From Haemonchus contortus (lineage: Eukaryota > Nematoda > Chromadorea > Rhabditida > Trichostrongylidae): a stretch of DNA of 64,000 nucleotides. The notes beneath the pieces were generated by a model that had not been told where the DNA came from, did not search any database, and saw only the letters and a program-made list of their open reading frames with translations. The DNA is taken from assembly GCA_000469685.2 (NCBI GenBank), contig LS997563.1, positions 16,518,757 through 16,582,756 of the forward strand, read 5' to 3'. The position numbers and the translations under genes are program-made. Shown here in pieces: positions 37,360-49,056 of this stretch (its first letter is position 1; each line of letters opens with the position of its first letter).

Positions 37360-37407
37360 GGAGGGAAGGGGGAGGGGGGGGGGGGTGGGCGTGGGGGGGG
37401 GGGTGGC
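37360..37407. repeat. G-rich tract with quadruplex potential
   Basis: Several runs of 7 to 12 G separated by single T, TGGGC or similar short spacers on the plus strand. The neighbouring sequence is ordinary, and no gene is placed here. Confidence 0.8.
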
Positions 37408-37659
37408 TGCCTCATTCCACAGATAAAGGTAAGCCTGCAAGACGAGGATTCTTCAGGGTTCTATCAATCTGTTCAAACTGGTGGAAAAAGAAGGCAAGTG
37501 AGTAAAAAAACTTCGAATCGCAAGCGTTCCAGTCGGTGTTTCGAGGATGCCTTGCTCATTATGGGTAGCAATGCCGCTAATAAATCCAGAACTTCCAAAA
37601 CCAATTGCAAGTGGAGTCTCCATAATAGAGCAAACGGTAGAACAAGAACATAAAAGAGA

Positions 37660-37957
37660 AATGATAAAGTTTCAGGCGTTGATCAGTCCCGTTTAAGGGG
37701 TGCACCCCGCTTTCGACTACCATTCAGAATCGTAATGGCGTATTGAATGCGTATGTGACCCATACAATGAGTCGCGGTGGCCAGCCAATGTACTAATCAG
37801 TGCCTTTATCCTCCCAGACGAGTCTGGTACTAATTATTTGACCTGGAAGGGATGGATGGCTTGGTTGGTCCAAGCGGATATCGATCCGGGATTTGTACCC
37901 GGGGCCTTGGGTCGGGGATAGTGCGCCACCCGCCACTGCACCACCTACGCCGAACGA
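37660..37957 (-). mobile_element. tRNA-derived SINE copy 5, near full length
   Basis: Read on the minus strand: GTAGGTGGTGCAGTGGCG (A-box region), decayed B box (GGGTACAAATCC), GGATCGATATCCG, the deletion-free body (CAGACTCGTCTGGGAGGATA, CATTCAATACGCC) and the 3' part ending GGGACTGATCAACGCC. Confidence 0.75.
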
Positions 37958-38327
37958 AAACATATCGTGTAGTACCCCATAGTAAGGAACATTAACAGCC
38001 AGGTGATCTCATACAGCAAGAAGATTTAAGTTGTGGTTAGTTGATAAACTCGAGAGTCGCTAAAGATAGTCAAAAAGATAGGGCATGGACCGCACATAGA
38101 ATATCAGTAGTATTAACAATATATAGATAATAAAAAAACGGGAAAAGGATCTTTCTAGAATTTGCAGAATCTAAAGTATGAAGTTTAATATTTTTTGCAT
38201 TGTCCCATGTCGGAATGCGAGTGAACGAGGAATGGGTGGCCTGAATCAAATGAAAACTCAAAGGTTCCCACGCTCGAACTCAGTTGTTGTCTGGTCGCAT
38301 TCGAGCAAAATTAAGGCGCTACAGTGG

Positions 38328-39343
38328 TCATGAAATAATAAACACATGGCATACACATATAATATATTCATTCAAAAACCAATTCTCACAGGAATAATTG
38401 AATGAGCGGTGGTTGGGAGGGGAGAGGTCTGTCCATACATGGGCATGCCAGATTGGTCTATATTCTTTGGTCAATATAGATAGGGTCCCGAATGAATAGT
38501 CAAGGACCAAGCACCGAAGGAGCTCGCTCCTTCTTACGGCGAAGGTTGTACTTACAGAAGAACAGTTGTGATTTGAAGCTGATTGAAATTCAACACCAAC
38601 CATGTTACTGCCAGGGGAAACACATAATAGCAGGTATGTCACAGGTGTGTTGAAGGGCAGTGCAAATGCCGAACAACGTTTTCCACCGATGTGTTGGTGA
38701 TAGCAGCTGCTGAGAGAAATGCAGACGAGATGTAAAGAACAGACCGACACGTAAACACAATCGGAGGGACATGGACTCGGACAATGAACTTGAGCTCTTT
38801 GGTGCAGAAATGACACTGAAACCTGCTCATTCCCATGACATCTTCCGGCTAGGGAATGCGTGGGAAGACTGGATCCCATAGCCCAATATTCACTGGGCGA
38901 ATCCCTTTGACGGATATGATGGGGCACATAACTCGTTGACGAAGACGTTTCCAGAGCATATGTGAGCTAGAACGACCCAGGGGAGCTTTTGAGAACATTG
39001 ATAATGCTGATGCTGTCCGCAAAGGAGATCCAGCTTTTTGAGACGAAGAAAGTCCTCGACGAGGCATCTCTTGGTGACATCGGTATGAAGCAGTGCTAGT
39101 CAGTGATAGCAGGAAAGTATACGAAAAATACCTCCCCTCTTTCTTCCCAAAGGGGCTTCCAGTGATGTAAGAACCTTTTAAAGAGAGACAGACAGCTGCG
39201 TAGCACACGTAACTCGAAAGTGCGATGTGGGTGGTTCCACAATGCAGCCGGCTTTCAGCAGAATGCCCATAAGGGCACAGAATTTGTCCCCAGATTGTCA
39301 GTTTAGGCCAGTGGTACTTTCTAACAAAATCACGTAATTCCAT
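38328..39343 (-). other. Long open frames on minus strand, unassigned exon candidates
   Basis: Two overlapping minus-strand frames stay open here: 199 codons at 38328-38927 and 164 codons at 38849-39343. A third frame (38639-38836) is also open and contains a hydrophobic run (V-Y-I-S-S-A-F-L-S-A-A-A-I). Candidate coding parts are LTIWGQILCPYGHSAE around 39270 and the hydrophobic stretch around 38740. I could not find splice sites that combine them and recognise no family. A membrane protein gene or a decayed copy of one is possible. Confidence 0.25.
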
Positions 39344-40335
39344 ACGACATGATTTTGAACACTATGAAAGTACATCTTTCTGCCTTGCGTAATGGCAGCT
39401 GTCACTGCCATACGTGCGCCTTATTTCGCCTTTGTTTCCTTTGGCAATTTGAATCGGAAAAACTTTGAAGCTGAAGAAAAGTACAAACTAGTTACACCAA
39501 GGCGTGAGCTAAGTTAGGGGCAGTACGTAGACTTTTTCTATAGCAGTGGTTGGTGAGAAATCGTGCTCAGGGTTATCAGTATGGAGAAGTCCCAATCATC
39601 AAAAACTGTGTTGTGAGCTGAGTCACTGGGATTTCCGTAATCCGTAGTTGTCGGTTATAGCCGATCAAGTGGAAGGGCACAATGGCTCCACTGCAGATGC
39701 AGGGTAGCTTTTCTGTTGATCCAGGGGAGGCTATGGACTAAAGAAGGCAATTTCAGACAAAACTATGTAACATACCCTAACAGTCGAACCCATCTGTCAA
39801 ACTCCTAGTCCACAAGTTAACGATATTCAGAATCAGGGGAAAAGTAAACGGTCTCGATGACGAGACAGGGAAGCTACGAGGAGTGTTTATGAAAGAACAT
39901 GGTATTAGAGACTTTGATGGGTTTGATTGACAGTCGTGCAATAGAAAGCCAAGGAAATTCAAAGAAGGCAGTTCAAGCTGCTTCACAGCTGACTACCTGC
40001 AAAAGAGCATCAGAGTATAGGTTCTAGTTAAAATTGTTGTGGGAACGGATCGGGCATATGGTCAATCAAAGAATGTTTTTTGCACAAATGCCTGAATTTA
40101 TAGTCGAAGCTTGAAGCGGATTCGAACTATATATCATGGGCGAAAAACATGATGGTGATGGTCATAATCAATCATTCGATAGAATCATAGAATCCGACCA
40201 AAAGAGCGATGAGTAAGTTAGCAGAGAAAAGAGCAAACTAACTAAACATGGAATGGGAAGGGAAACAACAGAACTACGATTCCCTAACACCGGTGCCCAT
40301 GCCTCAATCAGACAAATCGGAGTCAAATTATAGTT

Positions 40336-40617
40336 TAAATCAACCCCTTCTGAGGAATGTGCCTTGCTTTCGACTTCATACAGAATCGTAAAGGCGTATT
40401 GAATGCGTATGTGGCCCATACAATGACTTGCGGCGGCCAGCCGAGTACAAGTCAACGGTTCTATCCTCCCAGACGAATCCGGTACCAGACTTGCACCAAT
40501 CAACCGACGCCGGAGAGATGGAAGGCTTGGCTGGCCGACACGGATATCGATCCGGGATTCGAACCCGCGACAATGCATAAGTGATAGTGCGCCACTTGCC
40601 ACTACATCACCTCCGCC
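40336..40617 (-). mobile_element. tRNA-derived SINE copy 6, best-preserved copy
   Basis: Minus strand: A-box-like GATGTAGTGGC at 40598-40608 and a perfect B box GGTTCGAATCC at 40555-40565, spaced as in tRNA-derived RNA polymerase III promoters. The body follows (CAAGTCTGGTACCGGATTCG, CGGCTGGCCGCCGCAAGTC, ACGCATTCAATACGCC) and then the 3' end. At about 280 bp it serves as the reference for the family. Confidence 0.8.
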
Positions 40618-43518
40618 CTGGATTACGATAGTATATTTTCACATCTCCTTGAGAAAATATGTACTTACGTCATCAACATCTACATCTCATTGCTTGTACT
40701 AAGGGAAAGTAGTCCGGGAAAGATCGCAAAATTCAATTAAGTACTTTTAATTGATAGAAGTCTCGAGCGACCAGTGAGCAGTGTTGGTTGAATTTGTCGA
40801 AACCACCTGTCAAAGTATGACGACACTAATTGATTCCGAGGAACGCCTCAGTTTTTTTCTTTCGTCTAGGAGATTAATGAAAGTCGTGCGATGGCTTTTA
40901 GAAAGCTTTGATGATGCATCGTGTTCCTAGGAGGAGCATTCACTACACTAATGTCAATCGCTTAATGGGGCGCATGGGGACGGGAAAAAACGTTCGTCGT
41001 GGAGAATGATCAGAGTTGTCGACAAGAGAGTCCCGTTCCCGTAGAATTGCATCGTTCTGTGACGGATGGAAGACGAACGTCGTCAATGCTTGCTCGATGT
41101 TGTTGTCTGTTGCCTTTAGCCGTTGGTTGAAATTGTGAAGGTGTGATGTTTATGAGGCTATCTCTGCGTGTCGTAGAGCATAAGTAACAGTTCTCCCACT
41201 CCAGCAAAAACATCGAACTCTGCTTCCTAATCAATTCCGAGCCCCGTGGTTTGACGAACATTCACTCCCTTCCGGTTACATTGGGACCTTTCAAAGGGCT
41301 GGATATCTGCAGGTTGGTTGGTGAAACCTGAAAGATGCCACTGCTTCTTGGTGACTTTCCAGAAAAGTGCGCCCAAGTCTTCCAGATGCATTTAAAATGA
41401 GATGCAATCAGTTCCCAGAAATTCGCAGGCTTATTCCCGATTCATTAAGGAACCCTGTCACTCAAGTTGGAGGAATATTGAAGCATAGATTGCACCTGCT
41501 GATTAGAACTTGAAATCTAAAGAATAAAATGCGTGGTTGTGGAGTTGTAAGATGTGATTTGCAGGGACAATCCCCTGCTGTCATTTCTTCAACAACAATG
41601 GGGGATGCTAGAGTGAGTAACGGCGAGGCGAAGCTTTTCAATGCTCAAAAATCGTTAATGAAAGGAATAGCACTCGTAAAGGAAAAGCTGAAGAGCCCAG
41701 AGAAGGTGGACGGGACCAGCTTAGTAGAGGCACTGAAAAATCGCTCTTGGCTGTCAGATTAGCTAGCCGGCGACGTTTGTTGAGAGGATAAATTAGTCAT
41801 GAGAAAATAGTGACGAAAGTATTGCAGTTTGCATAGATTGATTATGGCTTACAAGAATGTTTACAGAAGTACGGTAGAAATGGGAAGAGGGTAGGGGGAT
41901 CCGTTGAGGGAGAAAACCTTTTACCACCCTTGACTTTGATGAGCGCGGTGGTCAGTTGAAAACTTGAGATTTCAACCGACAAGGGAAGAAAGATCGGGCG
42001 ATTCCTTGGGGGGATTTCAGTCGACAAAGGAAGAGTGACCGGGCGCTTCTTCGAGCTTTTTGATTCTCGCTGACCCTACCTATTGGTCACCTAGCGACCT
42101 GAGAGTGCATAAGCATGAAGCGCTCGATGTTCTTAGAGGAGGGTATGACGGAGATCCGTTCCCGAACCCTCATTGACACAGAACCCTCCTCGACCGGTTT
42201 TCGTGAGCCATGATCAGCTTCCCACGAAGATATCAGAGATCCAGGTCTCCAAGAATAAATCGTGAATTCTCCCGGAAGAAATTCACTTAGCTACGCGAAT
42301 TTCCTGCGTATACTTGATTCATAAACATTCATTTTAGGAATAGTCACTCTCCCAGGCATCTTAGCAGAATCGAGTGTAGGCAGGGGAACGGGAACGGGAG
42401 TCGGTCAGCGAAAGCAATAGCAATTTTCTGCATTATTCAAGCAGAGCAAAGCAATGCTCTTATCGTTCCAAATTCGTGATCAAAGAGCCGCTTGATTAAA
42501 TGGCGCAAAGCAGGAAAGAGTCAGAAGTGACAAGCAGCCCTCTCGGCTCATTCAATTGCCACTTCCTAGTTTCCGTCGAGCTTAAAACGGCGGGACTAAT
42601 TTTCATAAGATGGGCGGCCTCGTAGTGGAAAACAGTGCCAACTAGAAGTGGCTGCTCGAAGTTGAATGATTACGAAGACGTTGTTATTCTGATCCCATCT
42701 GAGGATGCTGTAGGACGAGAAGGTGGCACCCCTGAGCCCTCGGATTAAATGGGTGCTTACCAAAGACATTTTTTGACTATAAACTATTCCGAATATGTTT
42801 TGCTAGCGAATGTGTGGGATCATGAGAGTCGAGTTCCATGGCCCTTCCGTCTGGATCGAAGTCCGTGTAGGTGAAGTAATAACCAAGATTGACTCCTGAG
42901 ACCTTTGGTGCTCGAGCAAGTTCTAATCCATTACTGAGATTAAGCAATGTCGCCTACAAAGGGAATAAGAGTGAAGGAAAGAGGGCAGAGTAAGGACCAA
43001 AGTCGTTCCTCCTTCGAGGTCCATAAAGTCCAAATGACAGCCCAGCGCCACCTCCACCTACTCCGTGCTCATCCAAAAGTGCAATCGAATTTGCAACCAA
43101 CCAAGCTCCTTACCGATAGACTGTGGCGATGCCCGAATAGATGAAATTCTGAAAAAGTACGATTGAATTAGGAAGTTGGGTTTTCGAAAGAAAAGCTCCG
43201 GTTTTCCACGCAATCCCCTAGTTTCCATGCTGAAAATTGGCACCTTTAAATAGATGTCCTTTGTAAATCATCGGTTCTGTTATCCAGCAATCGGTAATTG
43301 CCCTTCGCGAATGTTCCAAAAAGCGATTTGGAATGGCAGTTGGTTATTCCGAAGAAATGGCGATGTTGCGAATAAATTTCAGAAATTGAATCATCACTAT
43401 CCGTCCTCTAGGAGGAGGCAATGATGAGCAAGCGTATGCACGACAATCCGAAAAACAAAAACACCCATTCTGAAGAGGTCCTTGGAGGGCAAGAAAACGC
43501 CGCCATTGCGACAAAGAA

Positions 43519-43854
43519 ATGCCTCATGCATGTCCATGGCTGTTGTTTCGAGTGAAGTCAAGGGGTGTGAGCACTGAGCTCAATTTATTCACTAACGAAA
43601 TGCGTAGAATACTGCAGAAAACAACGGAAGAAGCAACGCGAGCACCCGTCTTTGCCACAGCAATTTTCCGTCACACCTACGCTATCGAGCATTCACTGCG
43701 ACTTCTTCACCATTTTCGGGTCCCTTCTTTACAGGCTAATCCAAAAACCGCAGAGAAAGAGGCCGAAACTTGGAAAAATCACTTAAGTTTCTGGTTAACA
43801 TATGAAAGAGCAGCGAAAGAAAGTAGGAAGAAACATGTTTCGCTTTCTCAGTAG
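43519..43854 (+). CDS. Exon-like frame, unknown product
   Basis: The frame stays open for 111 codons to TAG. From about 43615 the composition is protein-like and helical (EATRAPVFATAIFRHTYAIE, then ETWKNHLSFWLTYERAAKES). An acceptor ATACTGCAG at 43617 could open an exon, and GTCCCTTCTTTACAG inside would be too short for an intron. No family or partner exon is recognised. Confidence 0.3.
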   Translation: MPHACPWLLFRVKSRGVSTELNLFTNEMRRILQKTTEEATRAPVFATAIFRHTYAIEHSLRLLHHFRVPSLQANPKTAEKEAETWKNHLSFWLTYERAAKESRKKHVSLSQ

Positions 43855-44219
43855 TCTCCTGTTCCATGAGAATGGAATAACGGAACGACAGATCAAGACA
43901 TTTCAGGTCAGTTGAATTCAAATGCGGGTCAGTGAAACACTTTGGTACTGTTGTCAGTAAAAAAGGTACACATAGACATTTACCAATTGGCCATTCACCC
44001 TATCCGATGTACTGTATGTGATGGCCTGGGCCTGTCCCCGCACTTGCTTGACCAAGAGATCGAACCCCTTCTGCAAAATAGGACCTCAAGTGGATCTGAA
44101 TCTAACGGCACGTCGAGATACAGCCATGATTTGAAGCTTGAAAACCAAATGAAATCAAAATCACCTTCAAGATAATTTTGCGGTACTCAGCGCCTAAATG
44201 AATTAGTCGAAGTGGAGAA

Positions 44220-44440
44220 TAGCGCTTAAAGTGGGAAAATATGCGAATTTCAAGAAAGACATGTAAGGCTTCAAAAAAGTAGTTCGAAAGGAAGATGTAC
44301 GAGTTTCCTCAAGCTTCATTGTACATCCTTGACAAAATAGTCATAATACGACCACTTTTGGGTGTGTGTACATGGGATTAGGCAATTTATAACGTCCTGT
44401 CGAGATCGATTTACGATCCGACAATGCTAATGTAGGGATC
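44220..44440 (+). repeat. Dispersed repeat R2, copy c
   Basis: Shares GCGAATTTCAAGAAAG, the GATGTACGAG block, CCACTTTTGGGTGTGTGTA and AACGTCCTGTCGAGATCG with copy a in the same order and orientation, with internal deletions. Confidence 0.55.
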
Positions 44441-44573
44441 ACGGGTTCATCCTAGGGCAAAATCTCAAAAGCTTCTGAATCAGAAACCATTTTCATCCTG
44501 GAGCGGGCCTAAGCAACATTGACAACCATTTTGCGGTGATACCATTATTACAGGCCTTACATATGGAAAATCT

Positions 44574-44960
44574 GGCACTATTTACCCTTTACTGCCCCAC
44601 CCTGTCGAGAAAGGGCTGGATTTCTATCGAATTTTCTCAAAGAAGATGAAACCGGGTAGAAACTTGCCTACAGGGGTGATCTGACCCGTAGAACACGAAT
44701 ATCGCATCCACTCATCATGAAAACGCCTGGGACACTAGTTAGGGGCGAGTTTTCAGCAGGAGCGGTGACCCAGCGATTTGGCGCAGCGCCTGTAGCGCAA
44801 GCGCTAGGCATCTTTATGACAAATGGATGCAATATTCGTGTTCTACGATTCAAATTACCCCTGTAGGAAAGTTTCTAGCCGGTTTCATCTTCTTTGAAAA
44901 AATTCGGTAGAAATCCAGCCCATTCTCGACAAGGTGGGGCAGTAAAGGGTAAATAGTGCC
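44574..44960. mobile_element. Foldback element with ~140 bp arms and 8 bp target duplication
   Basis: The left arm begins GGCACTATTTACCCTTTACT at 44574 and the right arm ends with its reverse complement at 44960. Arms (about 44574-44720 and 44820-44960) match over their length with few differences, around a central loop of about 100 bp. The 8 bp GAAAATCT flanks both sides directly (44566-44573 and 44961-44968). An 8 bp duplication is what hAT-type transposases leave, so this is best called a non-autonomous, hAT-like miniature element. It encodes nothing. Confidence 0.8.
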
Positions 44961-46342
44961 GAAAATCTTTCTCGCTTTTGAATCACGGGTGAGAGTTCCT
45001 GGAGCAGCTCGGAAAAGTGAGAATTGAGGAGCTCGGTATAATTAGAAAGTGTGCTTTCTGAAAATGTTTACCTGGAAGCCGCAGCGTCACTGCAAGGGTT
45101 TCCCATTCATTATGCGGCGGGGTCTTCGGAATAATTAAACTCGGAATGCCAACAGTGTCAAGTTTGAAGGGTTGTCTGCGAGCAACTCGGCTCAAGCCTT
45201 TACACAGAAAAAATTAGTCATTTTGGTGGCTTCGGAATATCAGCTAAACCAGCTGTAGTGCTACGTATTACCTTAAAGATAAAAGTAGAAATAATCTGAG
45301 CCTTTAGAAAGTCATAAACAGTGAAGAAATCAGCGTGTCTGAGAAAAAAGCTTGAACATTCTTTAACAAAATTTCAAATACTTGGGTCATGCGACTGCAA
45401 GGCATGGGATTAAAAACAATGAGCATAATAATTTGATGTAGGCGATAAACGAAAGCGCAGCTAGCCACCACTAGATCGGTAAAAATGCAACAAAGTCTTC
45501 TAGTCAGAATCCGCGATGGGAGCATCAGACTTCCAAGAGTGAATTTGAGGGGCAAACACGGAGAAAACTGGATGTTTGGACACATAATCACATCGTAATA
45601 TCACATCACATCCAACAACACTATGTATGTATGGACTTGGTTTGTGTTGCTCTCCCTCACCCCAACTCCCAACTCCCGCCTTCCCTCCCGCCTTCACTTC
45701 CAAGCTTAACTTCGTTATTCCTCTTATTTTGTTTTTTTTTCTTATTAGTCATAACTGGGTGATCTTGGAGAAGTGGAGTAGAGGGCGAAGCAAAAGGCAG
45801 AAAAGGGCGAAGCCGCCAGGTCAAGTTTGTACCTAATCATGACAGCAATCCGACAACATCGCGATTTCAAGTCTCCATGCTTTCCTCCTTGATTTCATGA
45901 TTTGGAATATCCATTCGTATCTGAGCCCGCGTATCGACCCGACTCCACTTGCTAGTTCTTCCCCGATTTTTCGGATCGCTAACTCTGAACACCCTTTATT
46001 ATACCCCAGTTTGAGCTTATTCCAACGCAGAATGACCTTAACCCTCTCACTTGCGAAGAGAGTAATTTTCCATTAGTTCACAGCTTCCTTTTTCTCTATA
46101 ACTCTAGGGTACCTGATGATCTTCAAAGACGCGAAATGAATCGAATTTCTCATCCCAATGCTGCTAATTTTTGCTGGTGCAACGCATCGATAACAAAATT
46201 TCCAGTCATCGTTCTATTTCCAATAGTATACCCTATGATGGGGTTAGGTATCTAACGGCAAGTGGCCCACCATCACTGAAGCACAGTCCGTGGTTCAAAT
46301 GCTGGATAGATACGCCTTCTATCGTGATTCTATCGGGGGGAC

Positions 46343-46583
46343 GGAATATTCACCCAGAACTGAATGGACGCGGTAAATGGCGCGGCGAGATTCGTGGCTT
46401 TGAGGACGACTTTGGCACCTATCATTGGGGGGCAAACTTAAAGTAGAGCACATTAGTATGGTCAGATGATCGTACTAATCGACTCTACTTCAAAATTGAG
46501 CCTCAAGGATATGGATTAAATCGTCTAAATCGCCTCGAGTTTTGCCGCGCGATTTGCCGCGTCCATACAGTTCTGGGTGAATG
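46343..46583. repeat. Foldback repeat with a nested inner palindrome
   Basis: The arm from 46343 (ATTCACCCAGAACTGAATGG ...) pairs imperfectly with 46525-46583 (GTCCATACAGTTCTGGGTGAAT). A second palindrome lies in the loop (AAGTAGAG at 46440-46447 with CTCTACTT at 46483-46490, and ATTAGTA with TACTAAT inside). The outer flanks show weaker pairing. It resembles a miniature inverted-repeat element. Confidence 0.65.
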
Positions 46584-46869
46584 TACCCATACCCGATTAC
46601 TCATATCTTATAATTTGATGCTTAGCATGTGGTCAAGAGTACTTTTCAAATGTACAATATATCGCACACACAGGCGATTGACTGGTGGATTTTGAGTGAG
46701 TCTATCGCACTCTTTGTGAGCCGTTTTTCGATGTGACGAAGTCAGATGTTGCCTTATCTCAGTGTGCGAGAATATGCGAAGAACTATTACTGAAAAATGA
46801 GAGGAAGCTAGGTCTTGCTCCTAGTCATTTACTGGAAAAAGTAAGAGAGCAGAGACAGCAAGAAGCGAA

Positions 46870-47480
46870 AAGTCAATTTGGAAAAAATTCAAAGAACCAG
46901 AAGCAAAGATTCCAGGCTGGGATTAGACTGCCATTTAATGTCATGCTTTCCTGTGGATTTGCCACAGAACCTCGACTGACTAGCACTTCGATTGCTTGTC
47001 GAAAACAATAGATAGTAATGATTAAATGGGACTGGAACAAAGAGTGCATGTAGATTCGCTGACGTTGACTGAGGCACTCTCTGCTTGTGTATTTCATTCG
47101 AGCTCTCGTTCTTCCTCCCGGTCATTTACATAAAAAACGAAGATTCAAGAGACAGCAGTAAGGCAAAAAAGATCCTTAGGCGACTGAAAAAAAGGAAACT
47201 GAAAGAAGAAAAAAAGAAATTCAATGAACTGGAGGCAGACATTTCAGACTGACGTTAAACTGTCATTCAACGTCGTAGCTTCCTATGAAAAGGTTAGCCA
47301 CAGAGCCTCTATCGGTGACAAGTCGCCGTAAACAATAGTACTGATTAAATGGGACTGGAACAAAGGATACATGAAGGTTCGCTGACGTTGAATAAGTCGT
47401 CCTCTGCTGCTTGTGTATTGCAATCAAGCTTTCATTCTCGTTTTGCCGATAGCCATTTGTTATTGTGCCTCGAAAGTCCA
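46870..47480. repeat. Diverged tandem duplication, about 340 bp offset
   Basis: Two direct copies (about 46870-47130 and 47205-47480) share ordered blocks, the clearest being GATTAAATGGGACTGGAACA, TTCGCTGACGTTGA, CTGCTTGTGTATT and an upstream CAGAGCCTC/CAGAACCTC block. The plus-strand frame from about 46733 in copy one looks helical (LALAPSH/KVREQRQQEA type) but is not open in copy two. Confidence 0.65.
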
Positions 47481-47656
47481 AATTTCCCTTCACGGATTTA
47501 GACCTTTTTCAATTCCCTAGGGATTTCTAGCATGGCAACCTACTTATGGGCGCTCTTTCTACATTTCTCTTATTCCAACTTGAAAAATTCAGAGAAGCCA
47601 AAGCTTTTCGAAGCAAATTCAAATTTTCACATTCTTCAGTGAAATGCTCTCAAATA

Positions 47657-47932
47657 ATGCGCTTTACAAGGCACACAACTACTTCTGAATGTTTTGATTA
47701 TTGCCGACTGCAATGTTTTTAATTTTAGATTCAGCGTTGTTAATAAAAATTGTTATTTTTTATTTTTCTGAAAACTACTGGAATATTGATAGTGGAATTA
47801 GTTAGAGAGTTTTCGTGTCCTTTAGCTTTAACAGTGCGAACCCTTTAAAAATATGTTAATATAAAAAAACAAATTACACAAATGTTATACTTTTTGAGCC
47901 GTGCGCTTTACAAGGCACACAACTACTTCTGG
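47657..47932. repeat. 29 bp direct repeat pair
   Basis: The string beginning GCGCTTTACAAGGCACACAA and ending CTACTTCTG occurs exactly at 47657-47685 and again at 47904-47932, 247 bp apart in an AT-rich stretch. This could be the remains of a larger duplicated element. Confidence 0.7.
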
Positions 47933-48485
47933 GAAGTCCTTTTCACAAACGAATGAAGGCTGTTATCGATGTACACATATTTGAGAAAAAGGAAATTAAA
48001 TTGACTCCATCCGCTCTGGTGAGTGGAACTGGTGCAGTTGTAGAGTGACGGTCGAAAAATCGTTCCAGGGTGCGCCACGACTTTGATTTCAATGACAAGA
48101 CGGGATAGCTGATTGATTTCACTTTGCTCATATTATATTAGTTTACCGGTATAATATATTGGTGTACAGCAATCGTCACTTGTTTTCTAAATTCAAGGAC
48201 AATAACTAAAGAAATACTGAAAATTGGATTGTTTGCCTAAATAATTAATGATATAAGAAATGCAAGCGTTTGAGTTACGCCAATGGTCCATCTTTTTCCG
48301 TTTACTATACCAAAGTAAGCCAAAAATGAAATTTGTCGAAAGTACTCGGATCCGAAGCTCCGAAGTTATATAAGTACATTCACTTATGGGCAAGGTGCCA
48401 ACTCCCAGAATAGACTTATATAACACGAGTTCTCCTGCACTAATTATTTCTTACACACGCAAAGAGGCAGAGCCATGTCCTACGT

Positions 48486-48602
48486 GTACTAACTCAACAC
48501 TGAACCATTCCGATACGTTTCGGGTTCCCCTTCTTGTTTCCGGGAGATAACAAGAAGGGGAACCAGAAACGTGTGGGAATGGTCCAATGTTGAGTTAGTA
48601 CT
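48486..48602. repeat. Foldback element with ~52 bp arms
   Basis: Arms 48486-48537 (GTACTAACTCAACACTGAAC ...) and 48549-48601 are near-complete reverse complements around a loop of about 12 nt (CGGGTTCCCCTTCTTGT against ACAAGAAGGGGAACC). No coding sense. Confidence 0.8.
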
Positions 48603-49056
48603 GACAAATGAGATCTCCACTCGATTTCGCCGCAATTGTGAATCATAAATGTATATCTACAAGGGGTAACGATTGACTTTCCAGTTGTTCATCACTAAAT
48701 ACATGCCTGGGGTGATTTCTTCAAGCGTAAGCTGCATATTTGTTAAAATGATTACCAATGTAAGGCAATGCTCGGTCAAAAATTCTGACTCATTCTTTTA
48801 GGCGATTCGGGAGTAGTCCATATTTCGTTAGAACGTTTTCACTAAAAAAATCTGAACTACTCGATTCTTTCGTAGTATTCCCATGGAAGCTTCCGAAACA
48901 CTCTAGGGAAAATTCCGTTTCTGCGAAATATTTCCAGAACACATTGACAGTATTGAAGCAGACACTTTTCTCCTTTCATTAACTGATTTCTTGTGTGAGG
49001 CACAATTTATCTCTAGAACGAGTTGAACATCAAAGTTCCAACTAGGTGGCCCACCA

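Noticed and set aside
40168..40602. 144-codon minus-strand frame, and similar frames in other SINE copies (for example 61742-62084)
   Set aside because: These frames are the SINE itself read as protein; they recur wherever the repeat occurs.
40555..40617. tRNA gene candidate with A and B boxes
   Set aside because: The A/B-box head is part of a ~280 bp repeat present in many copies and the cloverleaf is not intact, so it is a SINE, not a tRNA gene.
45304..45591. Hydrophobic minus-strand frame resembling a chemoreceptor segment
   Set aside because: There is only one weak membrane-like stretch, with no neighbouring exons and no diagnostic motif.
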